A program made the position numbers and the translations under genes. From assembly GCA_030323885.1 (NCBI GenBank), contig CM059198.1:56694917-56758916 (forward strand): a DNA stretch of 64,000 nt. The letters are read 5' to 3'. Below are positions 1 to 10,665 of this stretch, in pieces (position 1 is the first letter of the stretch; every line of letters starts with the position of its first letter). This DNA comes from Branchipolynoe longqiensis. Taxonomy: Eukaryota; Annelida; Polychaeta; Phyllodocida; Polynoidae. Below the pieces are notes generated by a model. The model made no database searches. It had not been told where the DNA came from and worked only from the letters and a program-made list of their open reading frames with translations.

Positions 1-700
1 TAGTGAGAATTAAAATTACCTTCAGGTAGATTTTAAGTCAACTTAGTCATTATGTACCTGGCTGTTACTGTTAGGGTGGTTGGGACAGCAAACTATTTCT
101 GGCAGTTCAGTCTTGTTTATCTTGTTGCTCACAACAACATTATTTGAAAGCATTGCTGCACAAAGTTGTTTATTGTTTAATGAGATATGCTGCTACAGGA
201 CCTAAGGGAGATTAGTTACAAATTTCAATATCCACGGCAACATATATGCATTAGTCCAGAGTTACTTGACGGTAAGGCTATACTTAATGCCGCTAAGTGG
301 CATAAGAGACATCACTTACAAATCAGAGTATCTAGGTGATGACATATGCATTTGTCCATAGTTAATTGCATGGTGGGCTAGAATTAAAGCTAATGTAAGA
401 CCCGCTAGGTGGCGTAAAATGTGGAAAATTAAAATTAGTGTGAGATTGATCCGAAAGGTGGTGCCAAAGTTTTGCGTCCTTAGTTACGAGAGTTGTGCTG
501 AGTTTGCGTGCACAATTACCTGTATCCATAGATACTTGGGTTGCAGGAGCTAAGTATTAATGCCGAAACCCCATGAGGTGGTGTCAGATTAACAAGGCTA
601 ACTTTAGTTCAGCAGTGCCCGATAAGTGGCAGGAAAGGTGTGCGTCCTTAGTTATGAGAGAAGTGTACTGAATCTGTTTGCCCAATTACTCATGTTGGAC
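1..700 (+). mobile_element. R1 family element, 5' part outside the window
   Basis: This is a diverged R1 copy. It ends in CATGTTGGAC followed by AAT at 701-703, matching the R1 right end, but the second arm of the terminal hairpin is missing. The body shares the R1 phrases 'cgtccttagtta' and 'caattac'. It carries motifs close to the CTCF core at 290-302 (CCGCTAAGTGGCA) and 402-414 (CCGCTAGGTGGCG). No open frame is maintained. The left boundary lies outside the window. Confidence 0.5.
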
Positions 701-703
701 AAT

Positions 704-1029
704 ATGAAGAACTCAGAATATCAATCTTGTTCTCCAAAGATCCTGGCCAAGCTCAGTGCTAGATAACTGGCTCAGCGAAATGTAGAAGAATATGGATTGC
801 TGCCTGCGCGCATGTCTGATAGCCATTATGCGTGGTGCCATTGCATCTTCTTAATATAGGTTGACAGCGCGAAGCCACCTTACAAAAAGAGGGGTGACAG
901 TTCTACAATGATGTCATCTGTCATTGGGAGCTTGCGCTCAGCACAGATTAAAACCCTGAAAACTACGCAATAATTAGGGTAGATGAAGAGCTGCCTGGTT
1001 TATGTCAGGTACAGATCATGATTGAAGCT
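704..1029. other. No feature recognised
   Basis: Mixed-composition DNA between R1 and the next MITE. I see no open frame, array or repeat family here. Confidence 0.4.
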
Positions 1030-1529
1030 GGTGTAACGATTTCAATTTCCCCCCTTTCCAAGTTCCCCCCGGAAATCTGAAAACGTTTTAATTTCCCTAC
1101 CATGAAATTGAAAACGGTGTCAGATTCCCGAGAGGGAAATTAAAAACAGTTTTCAGATTACTCACCCAAATTTCCCCTTCCACAAATTTAAAATTGTTTA
1201 AAAAACTGTTAAAAATGTTTTAAAATTCAGACCTATAATATTTTTGTCTCAGCCATCTTGGAGATTTTTTGTGTTATTTGGGGTGAAATATGTTTTGTTG
1301 CACTAGTAATAATTTCCATTATGCTATTTTCTGTGTATTATTATATTTGTCGTGAACAATTTAAAAAAATAACAAACATAAAGAAAATTCCCCCAAAATG
1401 GGGGTGAGAAAGTTAAAACGAGGGAGCAAAAACGAAAACGTTTTCAACTGCCCATGGGATGAATTTGAAAACGTTTCCAAGTTCCCATGGGGGAACTTCA
1501 ATCAGGGGGGAATTTGAAATCTTTACACC
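1030..1529. mobile_element. MITE with GGTGTAA-GATTTCAA terminal inverted repeats
   Basis: The left end GGTGTAACGATTTCAA and the inverted right end GGTGTAAAGATTTCAA match over about 30 bp including the following run of C. The interior repeats 'GAAAACGTTTT' and 'aagttcccc' words in both orientations. At about 500 bp with no transposase frame, it looks like a nonautonomous DNA transposon. I could not define a target-site duplication, so the superfamily is unknown. Confidence 0.7.
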
Positions 1530-1543
1530 GGTGCCTTTTATTC

Positions 1544-1970
1544 AAAGCTGCATAGTCCGATGAAACATCACATTTTCAAGACTGAAGCAATTATCTAGAT
1601 TTGATTCTTCAAATCTAAGTCAGATAATGGTGCACTGATTATACATTTCTTGCCACATAGAAGGATTTGACGTCCACTAGCAAATGATAAAAATTAATGT
1701 GTTCTAGAGGCATCTTTACATAAAACAAACTTTGCCACATGGACGGCAATTCAGTAGAAGCTGTTACTGCAGAAGCATATGGTGACAGAGTCTTGGCGTG
1801 CTTACAAAAACTAATTTGAGATGTTTACACTTCAAATATCTCAAATAGTTAGCAAATTAAAATAAAAGTTACTTCAAATTAAAGTAAGGTAGATTATAAC
1901 AAACAAATTAATATATTTCATCTCAGAAAAAAAGACAGAAACTCAAAACCATAGTATGATGCACCTTTAA
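1544..1970 (+). mobile_element. M1 MITE, near-complete copy
   Basis: It begins AAAGCTGCATAGTCCGATG and ends in the inverted, decayed counterpart GCACCTTTAA. Internal M1 landmarks are present in order: 'tctagatttgattc', 'cttcaaatatctcaaa' and 'agtaaggtagattataac'. The length (427 bp) is close to the other uninterrupted copies. No coding capacity is seen. Confidence 0.7.
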
Positions 1971-2071
1971 TTTGAATAGGTTATTTTACCAGTCACAAAT
2001 TATTTGCTAATGGCGGAATTAGGTTCATGGTAAAGAACCACAGATATTGGCGGCAGTAGGTATATATTTGG

Positions 2072-2550
2072 TATGCAGGTATTGCAGGTATAGCAATACG
2101 TCAGGGAGTTTGACACCCCTGCCCTGCAGAGTTGTAAACCACTGCCTTGTAGTACAGGTTCTTGACAGAACCGAAGGTTAAGGGAGCAAACCCTAAACAG
2201 AAAACCATGTCACTGTGGCAGCATTAAGGGCGGTTGATGTATGGAACTCCCAACATCTCCCATCCAACCACTGCATGGACAAACAGTGTTATGCTTGTCT
2301 TGATATGTTCTTGCCAGTGTGAACCCTCTATTTGCTCCCCGAGAGAGTGCCGCTAGTAACTTGATAAAGGCTAGCAGCACTTCAACACTTTTGCAGGCAG
2401 CTTTCATGAAATAACCTGAAGCTGAGAGACATTAACACCGACTCATGGAAGCAACTCTCACAGCAGAGAGATAAATGGAGAGCAGCAGTCAAGTAATTAA
2501 AGCAGTCTTTGTCGCATCGCGACCGACAGCATGATGATGATGATGATGAG
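2072..2550 (+). mobile_element. S2 SINE-like element with RTE-like LINE tail
   Basis: The S2 landmarks are 'caatacgtcagggagtttga', 'ggaactcccaacatctccc' and 'gcaggcagctttcatgaaat'. The 3' end reads 'gcagtcaagtaattaaagc' then 'gaccgacagc' and an (ATG)n run. The same tail closes the RTE-like LINE at 7371-8290, which implies mobilisation by that LINE. No clear pol III A and B boxes were identified, so S2 could also be an internally deleted LINE. The 5' boundary is approximate. Confidence 0.65.
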
Positions 2551-2690
2551 GTATATTTTAGCCATGAACCTAGAATATTCCTCCAAAAACCACATCACTT
2601 CAAACAAAAGTGAGGTACATTTTTTTGTTTGTTTGGGTACATTAGTTGTTTAAGCAGGATATATTTCAGTCACAGACAACTGGTCTTCCT

Positions 2691-2859
2691 CATTCCACTG
2701 CTCCTTGCCCCATCCTAGTAATGCCTAGTGTTTGGCTAGGAAGTGACAAGAATCAATTATTAAGTCATTGGTTTGACTCGACCAGGATTCGAACCCACGA
2801 TCCCACGATCTACCAACACGGGATATGGACGCTCTAACTCATTCGGCCATCCCGTCTGG
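2691..2859 (-). mobile_element. S1 SINE, head half
   Basis: A minus-strand S1 copy covering the tRNA-like head and the first third of the body. On the minus strand it opens CCAGACGGGATGGCCGAATG, has a B-box-like GGGTTCGAATCC, and continues into 'gtcaaaccaatgacttaa'. The 3' half is absent. Confidence 0.8.
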
Positions 2860-2919
2860 TTATTTTACCCAATAACCTAGTATAATCATCCAAAAATAAA
2901 CTAAAGTGGGGTCAATTGT

Positions 2920-3949
2920 AATAATACAGCTAGTTTATTTATCTAAAAACAACACAATGGAGCAAGGGACTCACAACCATCCGGTTCTCCCACTTTAATG
3001 AGGAAACGAGGAAGCACCTACTGGATAATTAGTCCTTGACACATTCTTAGTCATGAATCCCTTGCTCTGATGCCATAGTTGCATCTATAGTTACTTGGAT
3101 GTCATTACAAATCGCTAAGCTGTGTACAGTGTTATGGGGCTGTCACACTACAACGCTTCTCGCCGGCGACCCGGCGACGTGTGGTGTTTTTAGGCGAAAA
3201 TGGGTGAAATATCGAGACACGCTGGGGGCGCGTTATGCGCGTCGTTACATTTCGCTACACATCAGTACACTATCCTAGACGTTGATGGTCGGCGCAAAAC
3301 GCTGGCGCGCGCTATTGGTCGGCCAAGGTTTTAAGCGTGTCCAAAAAAAAACAACGACCGCCAGTACGCGCAAATATATGGGTAAATACATTAGGCGCAT
3401 GTCGCGATGCGTTGGACGCACCGGAATAACATTATGGGAACGCTAGGAAGACGGTGCGCGCGTGGGAGGGTCATTGCTCACACGTTGCAGCAAACTGCGG
3501 CATTTTTGTTTTATGCCCTTGCAACATTTAAGGTTAGATGAAGACGTCGCACCAAACTTAAAAAATGTTTTTCCCCAACGCGTCGACACACGTTGGCCGC
3601 GCGCGCATAATGCGCCGCGCTGACGCTGATCTTTTCCCCCAAACCGCCGAAAAGTTGGACGTTTCTCGACGTGCAAGATTTTATTTTCAACGCTCACGGG
3701 TCGCCGGGAGAAGCATCATAGTGTGACAGGGCCTTTAGTTAGTGTACGTAAATATATGTGGTGACATAATCACAGGTCCATCATTATTTGGATATAGTTC
3801 ATTAGGAATGAACCGCTAGATGGCATAGGAGTTAAATTTAAGCTTTAGTACAGAATGATTCAGGTAGGTGGCACAAGAAAGGGTGTCCTTAGGTATGGGG
3901 GATAACCGAGTTTGATTGTTCAATTAGCCATGTTGGAGCCAACATCGAC
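2920..3949 (+). mobile_element. R1 element interrupted by an M2 transposon
   Basis: R1 sequence lies on both sides of the M2 insertion at 3134-3738. The right end has a hairpin, ATGTTGG/CCAACAT (3930-3945), followed by CGAC and a degenerate AAT. A CTCF-like motif CCGCTAGATGGCA lies at 3813-3825. The left limit is approximate, placed near a 'tagtttattta' that resembles the poly(A)-like signal region of better copies. Confidence 0.45.
3134..3738 (+). mobile_element. M2 element, TGTCACACTA ends, GCGC-rich interior
   Basis: The terminal inverted repeats read GGGGCTGTCACACTAC at the left and GTAGTGTGACAGGGG-like (here TAGTGTGACAGGGCC) at the right. Beyond them is a longer palindromic zone, CGCTTCTC-CCGGCGA. 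The interior is dense in GCGCG words and CpG, unlike the AT-rich flanks. A second copy in opposite orientation lies at 44002-44606. The open frame at 3443-3697 (minus) has no recognisable domain and is probably chance. Confidence 0.75.
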
Positions 3950-4054
3950 ATAGTGTTTTATGAGGTGGCAGGGAAATGTGACGTGAGTCTTGCCATTGCC
4001 ATTATCATGTTCTTTGGTATTGTTGGTACGTTAGTTGAGCAAGCAGAATAATGT

Positions 4055-4738
4055 GTTATGGGAACCACATGGACAAAGCAGGCAAAGGGATATGGGAACC
4101 ACAGGGACAAAGCGGGCAGAGGTTTATGGGAACCACAGGGACACAGCAGGCAGAGGGTTATGGGAACCACAGGGGCACAGCAGGCAAAGGGTTATGGGAA
4201 CCACAGGGACAAAGCAGGCAGAGGGTTATGGGACCCACATGGACACAGCAGACAGAGGGCTATGGGAACCACATGGACACATCAGCAAAGGGGTATGGGA
4301 ACCACAGGGACACAACATGCAGAGGGTTATGGGAACCATAGGGACACATCAGGCAAAGGGTTATGGGAACCATAGGGACACAGCAGGCAGAGGGTTATGG
4401 GAACCACAGGGACACATCAGGCAAAGGGTTATGGGAACCACAAGGACACAGCAGGCAGAGGATTATGGGCACCAAAGGGACACAGCAGGCAAGGGCTATG
4501 GGAACCACAAGGACACAGCAGGCAGAGGGTTATGGGCACCACAGGGACACGGGTGTCAGAGGGTTATGGGGAACCACATGGACACAGCAGGCAGAGGGTT
4601 ATGGGAACCACAGGGACACATCAGGCAGAGGGTTATGGGAACCATAGGGACACAGCATGTATACAGGTATGGGAACGACAGGGACTCAGCAGGCAGAGGG
4701 TTATGGGAACCACAGGGACACAGCAGGCAGAGGGTTAA
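4055..4738 (+). repeat. 34-bp minisatellite, about 20 units
   Basis: The unit is TTATGGGAACCACAGGGACA plus CAGCAGGCAGAGGG, with point differences between units. Because 34 is not a multiple of 3, all three forward frames stay open for long stretches, up to 238 codons. This explains the open frames without invoking a protein. Confidence 0.95.
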
Positions 4739-5711
4739 CACAGACAGATAAGGACATCAGCAGCAAACACACAGTCTAGGGTACACTAGTGAGTTTCGGG
4801 GCTGGGAGATGTCTCTCCGATGTAATATTTGTGCTGTCTCTCCAGCACCATATTTGTGCTGTCAATCAACTGTTTGGGGAGCTCTGCAACTAATATGAGG
4901 AGAGGCAACCGGGAGAGGCCCTACTGCGCTCTCCAATCTCCAAGCAGATATTGTTGTCCTAGTATATATATGACGAAAGCAGTGATCATTAAAGGCTCAC
5001 CCAGGATGCTGTGTAGTCAGGTATGTGTGCCGCATTCTGCTGAACAGTCACTATCAGTCAGGAGGGGGGTCATAATCGTACACCTTCTACATTCATGAGA
5101 ATAACAGTAACGAACTTATAACTGGGACCAAGCAAGATTAGCTGCAGCATTCTGATGGGGCTTACTATTTACACATGAAAGGCGGTAAAGTGATATTACT
5201 AAACTTGATACCTGCACAACTCATTTCAATTAGTGTACAGAAAAGGACAAAACAATTGCTGTGACTTGAGTTGGCGGAGCATGGGAAGCTTTGGGTGGGA
5301 GTGGGTGAAAGGAATCTGTGGTGAGGTGGTGGCGATGTGTATTTGGGCTGTGTTACAACTGAGGTGTTGGGGGGGGGGGGGTAAAGAGGGTGTAGGTAGG
5401 TAGGGGTTAAGGAGGTGGTGGGTGCCGACATCTCAACCTAATTACCTGCCCAATCAAGGAGGGGTTGGGGAGGGTGGAACCGGAAGTTGGCTAATTATCC
5501 GGCCAATAATTAACCCTCCTTCTTCCCTCCCGCGCCACCTAGCGGAACAGGGAAGTTTAGTGGGGTTTTACCTCCTATATTGTCTAAGGGCAACATGTTC
5601 TTGACAAATTAAAATGTGTCCTCTATACTCACCTTTTTTATGGTGGCTATTTTTATGGTAAGTGGCATTTCTCTATTGTTCATCGACTTTAGCCAACTTG
5701 TAAATTTTAAT
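4739..5711. other. Mostly unassigned DNA with a G-rich stretch
   Basis: No gene recognised. A G-rich stretch with a run of G near 5370-5381 occupies about 5280-5470. A CTCF-like motif on the minus strand, CCGCTAGGTGGCGCG, spans 5531-5545. Confidence 0.4.
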
Positions 5712-6036
5712 GGGCGTGGAGGCCGACTTCGTAGAGCGCAGGCCTCATGTGCGGGAGATGCGGAGTTTGGTTCCCGGTCAAGTCGAACAATGACTTATAT
5801 AATTGATTCTTGTCACTTCCTACTCAGGCGCTCAGCATTAATAAGATAGGGCAAGGACTGGTTAGCTCAGTGCTAGGATAGTGTGAGTGGGATATCAGGG
5901 CATGGTGTTGGCTGCCTGGTCTCCCAGTGGGGCATCACTATAAATTCGCCATGGCATCATACTGTCACAACTCGGTGCTCATCCTGATATGACCGTAGAT
6001 GTTGCCAGGACGTAAAACTCCAACAACCAACCAACC
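5712..6036 (+). mobile_element. S1 SINE, near full length
   Basis: Plus-strand copy with a tRNA-like head (GGAGGCCGACTTCGTAGAGCG), a body from 'gcgctcagcattaataag' to 'ggcatcactataaa', and the tail 'gacgtaaaactccaacaacc'. The head is a variant with GGTTCCCGG in place of the usual B box. Confidence 0.85.
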
Positions 6037-6421
6037 TGATCCACCATGTTGGGAAGTGTCAGGCTTCATCGTCTGGGCACCTTTTTTTCCGTATGTGCTT
6101 TATTAAAACAATAGAAATATGGTAATAGTTCTATATTTACTTAGCCAAATGTCAGTCTAATAGTTGTGTTATGAGGGTTTCAGATTAGTTTCCGCCTACA
6201 GCCGGCTTGGCGCCCACACTTTTTGCCATTCCGGAGCTATCGATTAGCATGTTGTCATTGGAGTCATTGATACAACTAGGAAAAGTGCACATCGAATAGG
6301 ATCTTAATATAAAAGGAATATTCTAGCATTATCATATTGTCGTTAGGTATGAGTTTGTTATTTGCAGTTCGTTGTTTTAGTGTTGATAGTCACATGACAA
6401 CAACATGATTCCTGGTGTTGT
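6037..6421. other. No feature recognised
   Basis: No open frame, tandem array or known local family stands out here. Confidence 0.35.
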
Positions 6422-6620
6422 CAGGGGCATAGCTAGGCGTACGCGCATATGCCAAAACGTCCACATCGTTTTGTCATACAAAAATAATAAAGAGAGAGAG
6501 AGAGAGAGGGGTTACTTAGATATGATTTCATATTCGGAAGGGTCTGACGCCGTAAGTGGCCCCCTAAACCCCTTGAACAAATTAGGAGTACACATCGTTA
6601 AAGGTCTAGCTACGCCCCTG
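6422..6620. mobile_element. Short hAT-like MITE (CAGGGGC ends)
   Basis: The left end CAGGGGCATAGCTAGGC is matched in inverse by CTAGCTACGCCCCTG at the right. Both are flanked by GTTGT (6417-6421 and 6621-6625). CAGGGGCGTAGC-type termini are common in animal hAT elements. The 199-bp interior holds a (GA)n run and no frame. hAT assignment is inferred from the ends, since the expected 8-bp duplication is not clean. Confidence 0.6.
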
Positions 6621-6867
6621 GTTGTGTTGTGGTTATGAATAACAAATTGGACCAGGTGTGGCCAGTGGAACTCTGGAACTCTGGAACCAAGCCAAGTGCA
6701 TTTGGTTTTAAATGTTACATTATAGTTATACAGTCTACCCTGTCTATAACGGACACCCATAGGACTGGAGGAAGATGCGGTTAGAGAGAGAGATCCATTA
6801 CAGGCAGAGACTGACTGACGGAATGGGTTGAAACCAATATTTGACTGAGTATGACGGTCCTTGCAAA
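6621..6867. other. Fragments, including a pogo-like terminal repeat
   Basis: CAGTCTACCCTGTCTATAAC with GGACACCCAT following (6731-6760) resembles the terminal inverted repeat of pogo/Tigger elements. The segment before it, 'agtgcatttggttttaaatg', recurs in diverged form near 32136-32170. No partner terminus was found. Confidence 0.35.
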
Positions 6868-7010
6868 GTCATTTCTACAATTTGTCATTTGTACAATTAG
6901 TCATTTCTACTATTCATCACTTCTACAGTTTGTCATTTGTACACTTTGTCATTTGTACAATTTGTCATTTGTACAATTGGTCATTTGTGCAATTAGTCAT
7001 TTCTACTATA
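6868..7010 (+). repeat. 16-bp minisatellite, GTCATTTGTACAATTT
   Basis: About eight tandem units of a 16-bp sequence alternating 'gtcatttgtacaattt' and 'gtcatttctactatt'. Confidence 0.85.
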
Positions 7011-7159
7011 TTATAGCTATATGACATGTCGTTATTGACAGAGAATATTGATCAAATAGGTGGAAAATGGCTCAGTGTCCACACAAGACAGTTGTCAGTT
7101 AGACACAGAGGCATTGATATTAAATTAAAGGGGGGGCCGTGAAGGGACCAGCACTTTTT

Positions 7160-7370
7160 GCAGTATTTGCTATTCAGTATTCGCTATTCGCTATTTGCTA
7201 TTAACTATTCAGTATTTGCTATTCAGTATTCAGTATTCGCTATTTGCTATTAACTATTCAGTATTTGCGATTCAGTATTCGTTATTCACTATTTGCTATT
7301 AACTAGTCAGTAGTTGCTATTCAGTATTCAGTATTCCCTATTTGCTATTAACTATTCAATATTTGCTAGC
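7160..7370 (+). repeat. TATTCAGTATTTGCTATTAAC array, left part
   Basis: Tandem short words (cagtatt, tgctatt, aactatt). The same array resumes at 8291, so the LINE at 7371-8290 interrupted it. Confidence 0.9.
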
Positions 7371-8290
7371 CAGGAATGATGGCGAATGTCAGTGTTGGAG
7401 GGGAAGTCTCGGAATCGTTTGGGGTTACCAATGGGCAAGGTTGTGTACTGGCCCCCACGCTCTTCTCCATCTTCCTATCAGCAATACTCGATGAGGCTTT
7501 CCGAGGCATGGGGGATGGCATCTATATACAGTGCACACTTCAGAGTGAAGACCAACTCGGATACTGGTGAGAGAGCTACTATCCACAGATGACAGTGCAC
7601 TGGTTGCCCACTCTGCTGAAGAGATCCATAAAATAGTATACGCTTTCTCCTATGCATCAAAGAAGTTTAGCCTGAAGATTAACATCAAGAAGACGGAGGT
7701 GCTGTACCAACCCAACTCTACAAGAACACGAGAGGAGGATATCATGGTTGACAGAAACAAGCTGAACTCTGTTCGGGAATTCACCTACCTCGGAAGCACT
7801 ATATCAAGTGATGTACGCATTGATGCTGAAATACAGAGGAGGATGGCCAAGGCCAGTGCATCTTTCGGCCAACTACCCCAGAGACTCTGGAACAACCACC
7901 ATGTGTCCATGCGGGTCAAAGGCAAGATCTACCATGCAATCATGCTATCCACCCTACTATCTGGAGCTGAGGCCTGGACAGTGTACATACGACAGGTGAA
8001 AAAGCTGCATGCTTCCAGGATGCAACATATGCATTCAATCATGAGGCTAACATGGAAGGACAAAGTGACAAACAAGGAAATATTCAAACGGATGTGGCTG
8101 CCCTCTCTGGAAGATCTTCTGATAACAAAAAAGAATCTCCGGTGGACTGGGCAGCTGATGAGGATGTCATCAGACAGGCTACCAAAGCAGATCCTCTACT
8201 CTCAACTGACTTCTGGTTACAGAAAGAGAGGGCAGTCAAGTAATGAAAGCAGTCTTTGTCACATCATGACCGACAGCATGATGATGATGA
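7371..8290 (+). pseudogene. RTE-like LINE, 5'-truncated reverse transcriptase
   Basis: This is the 3' part of a non-LTR retrotransposon. The first frame (7376-7570) encodes QGCVLAPTLFSIF, typical of reverse transcriptase motif 4. After a frame break near 7550-7570, a second frame (from 7567) carries STDDSALVAHSAEE, where the catalytic aspartate pair is kept but the usual F/Y-A-D-D is S-T-D-D. It continues with KKTEVLYQP, FTYLGSTISSD, GAEAWTVY and RWTGQLMRM, the RTE-like thumb and C-terminus. The 3' end is 'gcagtcaagtaatgaaagc', 'gaccgacagc' and an (ATG)n tail. Endonuclease and N-terminal RT are missing, so it is inactive. RTE is the best fit; a neighbouring clade is possible. Confidence 0.88.
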
Positions 8291-8632
8291 TTTTTTATTC
8301 AGTATTTGCTATTTGCTATTTGCTATTAACTATTCAGTATTTGCTATTCAGCATTTGCTATTTGCTATTTGCTATTAACTAGTATTCAGTATTTGCTATT
8401 CAGCATTCGCTATTTGCTATTTGCTATTAACTATTCAGTATTTGCTATTCAGTATTCAGTATTCACTATTTGCTATTAACTATTCAGTATTTGCTATTCA
8501 GTATTCAGTATCCACTATTCACTATTGACTATTCAGTATTTGCCATTCAGTATTCAGTACTCACTATTAGCTATTAACTATTCAGTATTTGCTATTCAGT
8601 ATTCAGTATTCGCTATTCACTATCCACTCTTC
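8291..8632 (+). repeat. TATTCAGTATTTGCTATTAAC array, right part
   Basis: Continuation of the array at 7160-7370, with the same words and the same strand. Confidence 0.9.
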
Positions 8633-8769
8633 CCCAGATGAGCAATCAGCCAATAAGTGTTCCAAGCTGCCCAGTGAAAGGCGATTGCGGCAGGACTCCC
8701 TATTATCGCCTATTGATCTTCGCGCCATTACGGCGATGCTGTCCCGCCTCCATCCATCACCCGGGACTG

Positions 8770-8838
8770 CATTGTGGAACGCGTTGTGAAACACGTTGTG
8801 GAACGTGTTATGGAACGCATTGTGGAACACGTTGCGAG
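8770..8838 (+). repeat. Short tandem GTTGTGGAACACG
   Basis: Five to six degenerate units of about 12 bp (gttgtggaacgc, gttgtgaaacac and so on). Confidence 0.8.
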
Positions 8839-8860
8839 GCGTCATTAGCACAGTGAGAAG

Positions 8861-9258
8861 GTGCTCTGTGCGTAGTGTCAAACAACTGTTCCTGCCAAAC
8901 TACCAAACTAGCCAATCTTGATTACACCCCCATTACACCAAACTAGTTCTCAAAACGTCTGACCCCATCCTAAAACGGGGTAGAATGTGGCCGCTGAAAA
9001 TGTTGAACATATACAAAGTTCTAGAGCACCTTTCCATCCTTGTCCGTCCATGCAGTTCATAACAAGTTTATAAAACGTTGCTACTACGTTCACTACGTTC
9101 GCGCACAGTTTGAGCCCGTTCGGCAACATTTTCAAGAACGTACTCAGAACTACTTTGGCGTGATCGGGGTTATATCTAGCTATCCACCCCACCAGCGATA
9201 CCTCACCAGACCACTCAGGGTGTGTGTGGTGTGTGTAGGGGCGGGGACGGGTGGTTCA
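8861..9258. other. No feature recognised
   Basis: Contains 'ctacgttcactacgttcgcg' and nothing else I can assign. Confidence 0.35.
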
Positions 9259-9560
9259 TGCCAGTAGGAGGGGGGGGGGGGGATGGGCAGGACGGGTAGG
9301 GCCGGAGTGGGGTAGAATAGGGTGGGACGGGGTGGGGTGGGGCGGGGCGGGGCTGGACGGGATGTGGCAGAGTGGTGTGGGGGGTGCGTCGGGGCTTGGC
9401 GAGGCGGGGCAGGGTGGGGTGAGCGGGGAGGGCTGGACAGGGTGGGGCAGGGCGGGGCGGGGCGGAGTGGGGCGGGGGAAGCGCAGCGGAGCGGGACACA
9501 GCGAGGCAGAGCTGGCCGGGGGTTGCTTCGAGTGGGGCTGGGAGGGGGGGGTATGGGCAG
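9259..9560 (+). repeat. GGGGCGGGG-rich array
   Basis: Degenerate G-rich tandem DNA (ggggtggggcgggg words) with many G runs of three or more and few pyrimidines except T. Open frames in several registers on both strands reflect the composition. Confidence 0.85.
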
Positions 9561-9699
9561 GGCAATTACTGGTTACGGCCATGCGCAATCACGTGACTGG
9601 AGCGTGACTGACAGCTGCTCGATATACCTATCTGCGCGCACACGAGGGACGTGCTTACATTCAGGGGAGTTTTCTGCAGCTCCTCAACTTTACCCAGCA

Positions 9700-10187
9700 G
9701 CCACCACCCAACCTCACCCACTCATCCCCTCACCCTCCTACACCCTCACCCTCTTACACCCTCACCCCATGACCCCCTAACCCCCTCATCCCCTCATCCC
9801 CTCAACCCCTCGCCCCCCTCAGCCCCTCAACCCTCACACCGTCACACCATCACACCCTCACACCCTCACACCCTCAGAGTTTCATACTCTCAACCCCACA
9901 CCCCCTCACCCCCTCACCCTCATCCCCTCACACCCTCACACCCTCACCCCCACACCCTCACACAATCATACCCTCGCAGCCTCACACCCTCACACCCTCA
10001 CACCCTCACATACTCATACCCTCACACACTCACCCCTTCACCCCCTCACACTCTCACACCCTCACACCCTCACACCATCAAACAATCACACCCTCACACC
10101 GTCACATGGGCATACCCCGCACCCGCACACCCTCAAACCCTCACACCCTCACACCCTCACACCCTCAGATACTCATACCCTCACACC
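9700..10187 (+). repeat. CACCCTCA array
   Basis: An 8-bp CACCCTCA-type array, C-rich on the plus strand. It abuts an S2 element at 10188. The 243-codon frame here is an array artefact. Confidence 0.9.
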
Positions 10188-10460
10188 TGTGGCAGCATTA
10201 AGGGCGGTTGGTGTATGGAACTCCCAACATCTCCCGACCAGCTACTGCAGGGACAAATAGTTTTGCGCCTGTCTGGACATGTTCTTGCCAGTGTGAAACC
10301 TATATTTGCTCCCGGAGAGAGTGTCGCTGGTAACTTGCAAAAGCCAGCAGCACTTCAACACTTTTGCAGGCAGCTTTCATGAAATGGACAATGCAGTCAA
10401 GTAATGATAATGAAAGCAGTCTTTGTCGTATCGCGACCAACAGCATGATGATGATGATGT
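10188..10460 (+). mobile_element. S2 element, 5'-truncated
   Basis: It starts at 'ctgtggcagcattaaggg' directly after the C-rich array and ends with the shared LINE tail, 'gcagtcaagtaatgataatg' then (ATG)n. The 5' portion seen at 2072-2190 is missing, as expected of truncated target-primed integration. Confidence 0.75.
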
Positions 10461-10497
10461 GTCTGAGGGGGGGGGGGAGTCGTTGAACAAACAAACA

Positions 10498-10560
10498 CAC
10501 AATTACCCATCCTGATATGACCTTAGATGTTGCCAGGACGTAAAACGCCAACAATCAACC
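10498..10560 (+). mobile_element. S1 3' tail fragment
   Basis: Only the S1 terminus is present: 'cctgatatgaccttagatgt', 'gccaggacgtaaaa' and 'caacaatcaacc'. Confidence 0.75.
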
Positions 10561-10665
10561 GAAGGTTATTATTACTATACTCAATAAAACACAACACTGT
10601 ACGGGTGACGCCAACCTCTGCTCCACCAGATGTTGAATCACAATATATTAATATATTAATATATG

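Noticed and set aside
4035..4751. 238-codon plus-strand repeat protein
   Set aside because: It is read through a 34-bp minisatellite in which all three frames are open, and there is no flanking coding sequence.
9651..10382. 243-codon frame of Ser, His, Pro and Thr
   Set aside because: Mostly CACCCTCA array, and its end runs into an S2 element.
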